From NCBI GenBank assembly GCA_016185915.1, contig JACPMP010000146.1:1-8081 (forward strand): a stretch of 8,081 nt of DNA. Reading direction: 5' to 3'. The DNA comes from Candidatus Woesearchaeota archaeon (GTDB lineage Archaea; Nanobdellota; Nanobdellia; Woesearchaeales; GW2011-AR4). Made by a program: the position numbers and the translations under genes. The notes under the pieces are model-generated. The model saw nothing but the letters and a program-made list of their open reading frames with translations, made no database searches and was not told the DNA's origin. Each line of letters opens with the position of its first letter. The first letter of the stretch is position 1. Positions 4,485 to 8,081 of this stretch are shown here, piece after piece.

Positions 4485-5189
4485 TTATCTTTTAATTTCT
4501 GTTATAGTCTTTTTAGTTGGTGTTGTTGTTTCAGTAACTATCCTTTTTGGCGTAATTATCTTTTTGATTGTTTTCTTTGGAGTTAGTTTCTTTTTAATTA
4601 TTCTTCTGCCTCCTATTTTCTTATTTAAATTTAAGATAATTTTACGCTGATTCCTGAGTTTTGATTCTAGCTCTGCATCCTTCCTTTTTACAGTTTTTAT
4701 TTTTTGATTTAACAAATTTTTTATCTTGTTGATTTCTTTCTGAAATTTTTTTAATGAACTGCTGTGGATTGAAACACTTTTAGATATTCCCTGCTGTCTT
4801 AATAGCACATTTTTAATTCCACTGCCCAAAGAACTTAATGCAGGTATTGTATTAGCAATTGACTTGTTTATACTTTCAATTTTAGATTGAATATCATTTT
4901 TTATGTTATTATGAACCTCAATATCGAGCAGGCATTTATCAATACCTTTTTTCAAGCTTATGATTTCGTTGATTGTAACAGATAATCTGGATTCAATTGA
5001 GTGTATGGCATCTTTTAGATGCTGGATTGCGGCATTAACGCTGGCAATATCATCTCTTACAAATCGAAATGACTCTACAGTTTTTCTTTTATGAACCAAA
5101 AAATCTTTTCTCAGTCCCAACTTATACCACTCAAAAATGGCAAAAATACTATGAATATATAAATATTGCGCATTTTTATTGTTAAACAT
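4485..5189 (-). CDS. Coiled-coil protein with basic TPKK-type tail
   Basis: Up to 234 residues. After an N-terminal stretch with some hydrophobic residues (YLYIHSIFAIFEWYKLGL), residues about 38-190 are predicted helical with heptad-like I/L spacing (KDAIHSIESRLSVTINEIISLKK and further). The last 36 residues are a basic tail of loosely repeated units LTPKKTIKK, IITPKRIVTE, TTTPTKKTITE. Such tails can bind nucleic acid or acidic surfaces; no function is recognised. The start is uncertain: a TATA box (5198-5191) touches ATG 5189, so transcripts would begin inside this frame. A start near TTG 5126 (preceded by GAGTGG) would drop the hydrophobic opening. ATG 5189 remains possible only with an unseen upstream promoter. 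Confidence 0.7.
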   Translation of the reverse strand: MFNNKNAQYLYIHSIFAIFEWYKLGLRKDFLVHKRKTVESFRFVRDDIASVNAAIQHLKDAIHSIESRLSVTINEIISLKKGIDKCLLDIEVHNNIKNDIQSKIESINKSIANTIPALSSLGSGIKNVLLRQQGISKSVSIHSSSLKKFQKEINKIKNLLNQKIKTVKRKDAELESKLRNQRKIILNLNKKIGGRRIIKKKLTPKKTIKKIITPKRIVTETTTPTKKTITEIKR

Positions 5190-5190
5190 C

Positions 5191-5198
5191 TTTATAAA
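5191..5198 (+). promoter_or_regulatory. Palindromic TATA box between divergent genes
   Basis: TTTATAAA lies 25-32 bases before ATG 5223 on the plus strand, ideal for a leaderless glycosyltransferase mRNA. Being palindromic it may also direct minus-strand initiation about 25 bases inside the neighbouring frame. Confidence 0.55.
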
Positions 5199-5222
5199 TG
5201 ACGATTGATTCTTTCAAAACTT

Positions 5223-5927
5223 ATGATAAGTATAATAATTCCAACCTTTAACGAAGAGGAGTATCTTCCAAAATTGCTGAGCTGCATTAAAAAACAGGCC
5301 TATAAAGATTATGAAATTATTGTCGCAGATGCTGATTCCAGCGACAAAACAAGGCAGATAGCGAAAAGGCATGGATGCAAGATTGTAAATGGCGGAATGC
5401 CTGCGGTTGGCAGAAATAATGGCGCAAAATCGGCAAAATGGGATGTTCTGTTATTTTTGGATGCTGACTTGCAGTTTGACAGTAATTTTTTAAAAAATGC
5501 TATTGGTGAGTTTGAAGAGCAAAAGTTGGATGCGGCTGGCTGCTATATACGTCCATTGAGTAATAATATCATAGATAAAATCCTCTTTGGAATTTTTAAT
5601 TTGTGGATTTTTGCAACACAATTTTTTTATCCAAATGCTTCAGGAAGCGGTATTTTTTGCAAAAAATGGCTGCACAAAAAAATAAATGGATTTGATGAAA
5701 CCATAAGATTAAGTGAAGATATGGATTATGTGAAAAGATGCGGCAAACATGGCAAGTTTAGGATCATTAAAAGTGCAAAGAGCTATGTTGCAATGAGAAG
5801 ATTTGAAAATGAAGGCAGATTAAAGGTTGGCTTGAAGCTTTTGTTGTCTGCATTATACAGAATATTTTTCGGTGAAATAAGAAGCGATATTTTTAAGTAT
5901 AATCTAAGATACAGAAGGCGGAAATAA
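5223..5927 (+). CDS. Family 2 glycosyltransferase (GT-A fold)
   Basis: 234 residues from ATG 5223. The start is chosen because the fold begins at once (MISIIIPTFNEEEYLPKLL) and the TATA box is spaced for it; a TTG at 5205 in frame is less likely. The GT2 hallmarks are all visible: the nucleotide-sugar binding strand IIIPTFNEEE (4-13), VADADSSDKT (34-43), and the metal-binding DxD-type LFLDADLQF (77-85). The acceptor-side SEDMDYVKRCGKHGKF (164-179) carries the ED pair where the catalytic base normally sits. A hydrophobic stretch at about 117-137 and an amphipathic C-terminal region with basic end (LRYRRRK) suggest attachment to the inner face of the membrane. It probably transfers a sugar from a nucleotide donor to a lipid or envelope acceptor; donor and acceptor cannot be told. 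Seven T residues follow the stop. Confidence 0.88.
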   Translation: MISIIIPTFNEEEYLPKLLSCIKKQAYKDYEIIVADADSSDKTRQIAKRHGCKIVNGGMPAVGRNNGAKSAKWDVLLFLDADLQFDSNFLKNAIGEFEEQKLDAAGCYIRPLSNNIIDKILFGIFNLWIFATQFFYPNASGSGIFCKKWLHKKINGFDETIRLSEDMDYVKRCGKHGKFRIIKSAKSYVAMRRFENEGRLKVGLKLLLSALYRIFFGEIRSDIFKYNLRYRRRK

Positions 5928-5928
5928 G

Positions 5929-5935
5929 TTTTTTT
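5929..5935 (+). terminator. T-run terminator of the glycosyltransferase gene
   Basis: Seven consecutive T residues start two bases after the stop codon, in the short gap between two convergent genes. Confidence 0.5.
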
Positions 5936-5960
5936 GAAGAGCTAATAGTTTATTTTAAGA

Positions 5961-6791
5961 TTATATTTTAGAATAAGTTTTCTGCATCAGCAAAGCATCC
6001 CCTTCTATATTTGGGCTTTCAGAAATAGCAACACCCCTTACTTTAAAATCTTTCAATGCTTTAAGCAATTCTTCATATTTCAAATCTGACTCTTTTAAAT
6101 TTAGATGATTTTTTTCTCCTTTTGGTCCATAGGCGATTCCAGTAATGTGCATGTGCATCTCTTCCAAGCCCCTTTTTCCAAGTTTTTTTTCAATTGCTTC
6201 AAGTATGCTTGCAAATTCCTTGTAAGTATTGTATTTTCCATTCGTCCTTGCATGAAAATGCGCAAAATCAACGCATGGCATAACATTGTCAAGCTCTTGG
6301 CTTAAATTCAAAATCTCATCAACATTTCCAAATTGGGTTTCTTTGCCTGTTGTTTCAGGCCTTATCCATATATTATTATTTTCTTTTTTTAAAGTTGTGA
6401 TGATTTCCTTTAAATTATGTTTTATTGTGTCATACACTTTTTTTGGCTCTTGCCCCATGTAAAATCCGGCGTGAAAGCAAACAGAATGGCCACCGCATAA
6501 ATTCGCAATTCTGGCAGAGTTCAAAATCCTTTCAATGCTTGCCTTAATTTTTGCCTTTTCCAAAGAATTTAAGTTTATGAAATAAGGCGCATGGCATGTT
6601 AAAACAATATTGCTTTGTTCTGCAATTTTTTTTACTTCAGGTGCTTTGTCTTTTGTAATATTTATGTTTCTTACAAACTCAAGTTCCATAGCGCCTAAGC
6701 CGAGCTTTCTTACGTGCTTGACGCCATCAACTGTTGTGCGGGGATTTGCGCTTAGAGGAATACCCGCTGTGCCGAATAAGAGTTGTTTCAT
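5961..6791 (-). CDS. nfo: Endonuclease IV-like AP endonuclease
   Basis: 276 residues, the usual length of endonuclease IV, a TIM-barrel metalloenzyme that cuts DNA 5' of abasic sites in base excision repair. It opens with the first strand LLFGTAGIPLS. Metal-ligand motifs appear in family order: H67 (TCHAPY), H107 (CFHAG), E146 (RPETTG), D175 and H178 (VDFAHFH), H213/H215 (MHMHITG), H229 (GEKNHLNL) and E258 (ISESP). The bacterial DxH pair that contributes two ligands is here KxH, so one acidic ligand is missing; I believe GEKxHL is normal for archaeal members. A sugar-phosphate isomerase-like relative is the main alternative. A TATA-like box lies at 6823-6815, 24 bases before the ATG, so the mRNA is leaderless. 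It lies 50 bases downstream of the CARF gene on the same strand, and read-through is possible. Confidence 0.88.
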   Translation of the reverse strand: MKQLLFGTAGIPLSANPRTTVDGVKHVRKLGLGAMELEFVRNINITKDKAPEVKKIAEQSNIVLTCHAPYFINLNSLEKAKIKASIERILNSARIANLCGGHSVCFHAGFYMGQEPKKVYDTIKHNLKEIITTLKKENNNIWIRPETTGKETQFGNVDEILNLSQELDNVMPCVDFAHFHARTNGKYNTYKEFASILEAIEKKLGKRGLEEMHMHITGIAYGPKGEKNHLNLKESDLKYEELLKALKDFKVRGVAISESPNIEGDALLMQKTYSKI

Positions 6792-6814
6792 TGAGGAAAT
6801 GTAAAATTTTGTTG

Positions 6815-6823
6815 TTTTTAAAG
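6815..6823 (-). promoter_or_regulatory. TATA-like box for the endonuclease IV gene
   Basis: CTTTAAAAA lies 24-32 bases before ATG 6791, giving this gene its own promoter although it follows the CARF gene closely. Confidence 0.5.
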
Positions 6824-6841
6824 TTTGTTGATGTAGCTATT

Positions 6842-7477
6842 TTAACTTACATACCCCTTAATCAACAACCTTCCCAAAGTGCTTAATTTAATTTCAATCC
6901 TTCCCTTTTTTTCAGTTGTTTCTACTAAACCCATCTCTTTTAAGCCATCTGATTTAAGATTTCCATTAATGTGGTAAGATATTAACGGCAAACTCATTTT
7001 TGTTTTTTTGCTTAATTCTTCAAGTGACATGCAACAATCTGGTTTGTTTATCATTTTCAATATGCTCATTTTCTTTTCGGTAAGCATTTTATAGTAAGAG
7101 AATTTTAAAACAGGAAGAAGCATTGCCATTCCATTGTCGACAGAAAATGCCTTTATTCCATTAACAAAAGCAGCGCTTGTTGCAGCGCATGTTGTCATTC
7201 TGTCACCAGTTGCTGTATTAACAAGAATATTTTTGCCATTTTCAATTTCTCTTATTTCTGCTATTTTCCTGAACATTTCTTCCCAAATATTGCCTTTGAT
7301 TTCAATGATTTTTGTTGGAATCTTAAATCTGTCTAAATCCTGCATTGCTTTCTCTGCATCTTTATTTCTCTCAGGAGGGGTTAAAAGAATTACTTTCTCT
7401 GTTGGAAATTCTCTCAATCCAATGAATAATGCATCCATATTGTCGCCAACAGGAGCAATGATAATACTTTTGTCCAT
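6842..7477 (-). CDS. CARF-like domain plus winged-helix regulator (Csa3/HFX_2341-like)
   Basis: 211 residues in two domains. Residues 1-125 read as a Rossmann-like CARF domain: first strand and turn SIIIAPVGDNMDAL, second strand KVILLTPPE, and the diagnostic ILVNTATGDRMTTCAATSAA (84-103), which matches the NxTxG ligand-binding loop and following helix of CARF proteins. Residues 133-211 form a winged helix: helix-turn-helix MSLEELSKKTKMSLPLISYHIN (150-171), a further helix to EMGLV, and wing KKGRIEIKLS. The CARF-wHTH order is that of Csa3 and of DUF6293 regulators such as HFX_2341. Such proteins bind cyclic oligoadenylate or a similar nucleotide and alter DNA binding. No CRISPR array or cas gene is visible. 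Translation likely uses AAGGTGGTG (7490-7482) four bases before ATG. A TATA-like box and a palindrome lie upstream. Confidence 0.75.
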   Translation of the reverse strand: MDKSIIIAPVGDNMDALFIGLREFPTEKVILLTPPERNKDAEKAMQDLDRFKIPTKIIEIKGNIWEEMFRKIAEIREIENGKNILVNTATGDRMTTCAATSAAFVNGIKAFSVDNGMAMLLPVLKFSYYKMLTEKKMSILKMINKPDCCMSLEELSKKTKMSLPLISYHINGNLKSDGLKEMGLVETTEKKGRIEIKLSTLGRLLIKGYVS

Positions 7478-7481
7478 ATAA

Positions 7482-7490
7482 CACCACCTT
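7482..7490 (-). promoter_or_regulatory. Ribosome binding site of the CARF regulator
   Basis: AAGGTGGTG precedes ATG 7477 by four bases and partly matches the GGAGGTG complement of the archaeal 16S rRNA tail. It supports this start and marks the gene as leadered, unlike most neighbours. Confidence 0.5.
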
Positions 7491-7510
7491 AATTATAGCG
7501 ACACTTCTTT

Positions 7511-7519
7511 ATTTTTAAA
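7511..7519 (-). promoter_or_regulatory. TATA-like box for the CARF regulator
   Basis: TTTAAAAAT lies 34-42 bases before ATG 7477, predicting a transcript start near 7490 that just includes the ribosome binding site. Confidence 0.4.
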
Positions 7520-7526
7520 GCTTATT

Positions 7527-7541
7527 GTTTAATAATTAAAC
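7527..7541. promoter_or_regulatory. Perfect palindrome between CARF regulator and DUF3179 gene
   Basis: GTTTAATAATTAAAC is a 7+1+7 inverted repeat placed just upstream of the regulator's TATA box. Position and symmetry suit a dimeric regulator, perhaps the CARF protein itself acting on one or both divergent genes. AT-rich palindromes can also occur by chance. Confidence 0.4.
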
Positions 7542-7596
7542 TTAGGTTTTAAGTGTATAACATCATAATTAAATGTTCTCTCGCATTTTTATCTTC

Positions 7597-7602
7597 TATA
7601 AA
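7597..7602 (+). promoter_or_regulatory. TATA box of the DUF3179-like gene
   Basis: TATAAA predicts a start near 7622-7626, giving a leader of about 40 bases. A weaker TATAA at 7555-7559 would start near 7580 and include the whole leader hairpin. Confidence 0.45.
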
Positions 7603-7609
7603 TTTTAGT

Positions 7610-7657
7610 GGAGGTAAGGTAACTTCGTTACTAACCTCCTCATATAACTCGGAGGTG
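7610..7657 (+). promoter_or_regulatory. Leader hairpin overlapping the ribosome binding site by alternative pairing
   Basis: GGAGGT (7610-7615) pairs with ACCTCC (7634-7639), enclosing GTAAC (7619-7623) paired with GTTAC (7627-7631). The real ribosome binding site GGAGGTG (7651-7657), six bases before ATG 7663, repeats the first strand exactly. ACCTCC can therefore pair with either copy, exposing or hiding the site. Whether the first copy is transcribed depends on which TATA box is used. Confidence 0.5.
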
Positions 7658-7662
7658 TAGAA

Positions 7663-8081
7663 ATGAATTTAAAAGTTTTAGCAGGAGTATTATTGGTAGT
7701 TGGTTTGATTGCTGGTTTTGTCGGTGGAAAAGCTTCAACTACAGAACAGATAAATGAGCTTACAGGCAGGGTTACTGACCTGTCTGCACAGGCAAAATCA
7801 GCAGAGAGCCTGAAAAATCAGTTGGCAGAGACAAAGGCGCAGCTTGAGAAGGTGAATGTCAATGAATTATATGGTTTAGTAAAAATTGAGGGAAAGGCAA
7901 AGGCATACAAAATAGGCGATTTAAACAAAATGCCGCCTCTTCTAGCGAATGATAAGGTCGGGGATATTCCGGTTGTAGTGTCATGGTGCCCGTTGTGCGG
8001 AACATTAACTGCTTACAACAGAAATGTTGATGGCAAAGTTTTGACTTTTGATGTAGCTGATGCAAGGATAATACCTGGCAC
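7663..8081 (+). CDS. Membrane-anchored DUF3179-like protein (runs off window)
   Basis: 139 residues are visible. The start is fixed by the strong GGAGGTG site six bases upstream. Residues 4-22 (KVLAGVLLVVGLIAGFVGG) form a membrane anchor or signal segment, and residues 28-66 form a short helical, coiled-coil-like stalk (TEQINELTGRVTDL onward). From about 70 the sequence resembles the start of DUF3179: DIPVVVSWCPLCGTLTAYNRNVDGKVLTFDVADARIIPG, where CPLCG (109-113) and the VDGKVLTF strand are the hallmark. Two closely spaced cysteines could bind a metal or form a disulfide. The known family is uncharacterised, often exported, and its biochemical role is not established. The anchor-plus-stalk layout matches the 203-aa protein earlier in the window, though I see no sequence similarity. 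Confidence 0.8.
   Translation, partial: MNLKVLAGVLLVVGLIAGFVGGKASTTEQINELTGRVTDLSAQAKSAESLKNQLAETKAQLEKVNVNELYGLVKIEGKAKAYKIGDLNKMPPLLANDKVGDIPVVVSWCPLCGTLTAYNRNVDGKVLTFDVADARIIPG

Noticed and set aside
7134..7481. Hydrophobic plus-strand frame of 115 residues
   Set aside because: It is the antisense shadow of the CARF regulator; hydrophobicity follows from the opposite strand's codons.
7859..8065. Minus-strand frame of 68 residues near the right edge
   Set aside because: It is opposite the well-supported DUF3179-like gene and has no start signals.
1..8081. CRISPR array, insertion sequence or transposase
   Set aside because: No regularly spaced repeats and no transposase motifs were seen on either strand, although a CARF-type protein prompted the search.

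Overview
The window looks like a piece of an AT-rich archaeal genome, most likely a DPANN lineage of the Woesearchaeota/Pacearchaeota kind. This is inferred from TATA-like boxes about 25-30 bases before start codons (mostly leaderless genes), two tRNA genes carrying archaeal bulge-helix-bulge introns and no encoded CCA, an archaeal-type GTPase with a TGS domain, and small lineage-specific proteins. No replicon-level or phylogenetic test was possible here.

Layout. Bases 1-171 (-) hold the start of a small unknown protein, directly behind a tRNA-Thr(UGU) gene (183-302, -). Bases 303-554 hold no convincing gene but contain a long imperfect hairpin. A conserved-looking unknown 200-aa protein (555-1157, -) is divergent from a translation-type GTPase (1264-2449, +), which is broken by a frameshift near 1414. 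A 200-base gap with an inverted repeat leads to a membrane-anchored coiled-coil protein (2654-3265, +). tRNA-Gly(UCC) (3389-3540, +) follows, preceded by a palindromic stretch. Next come a Nudix-like protein (3609-4478, +), a convergent coiled-coil protein with a basic TPKK-rich tail (4485-5189, -), and a family 2 glycosyltransferase (5223-5927, +). Convergent to that are an endonuclease IV-like protein (5961-6791, -) and a CARF plus winged-helix regulator (6842-7477, -). A divergent membrane-anchored DUF3179-like protein (7663 to the window end, +) closes the window; its leader can fold over its ribosome binding site.

The strongest observation is that both tRNA genes can be read only by removing three introns each: 14+14+19 bases in tRNA-Thr and 19+29+32 in tRNA-Gly. 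A four-pair central helix flanked by three-base bulges can be drawn for every one of the six, and they leave micro-exons of 6-7 bases. The anticodon of tRNA-Thr lies on such a micro-exon. The other notable points are the frameshift in a normally conserved GTPase, a possible ligand-sensing CARF regulator with no CRISPR array in view, and the alternative leader structure of the last gene.

The genes do not form one pathway. Most have their own promoter; DNA repair (endonuclease IV), translation (GTPase, tRNAs), cell-envelope glycosylation and unknown functions are interleaved, as in compact small archaeal genomes.
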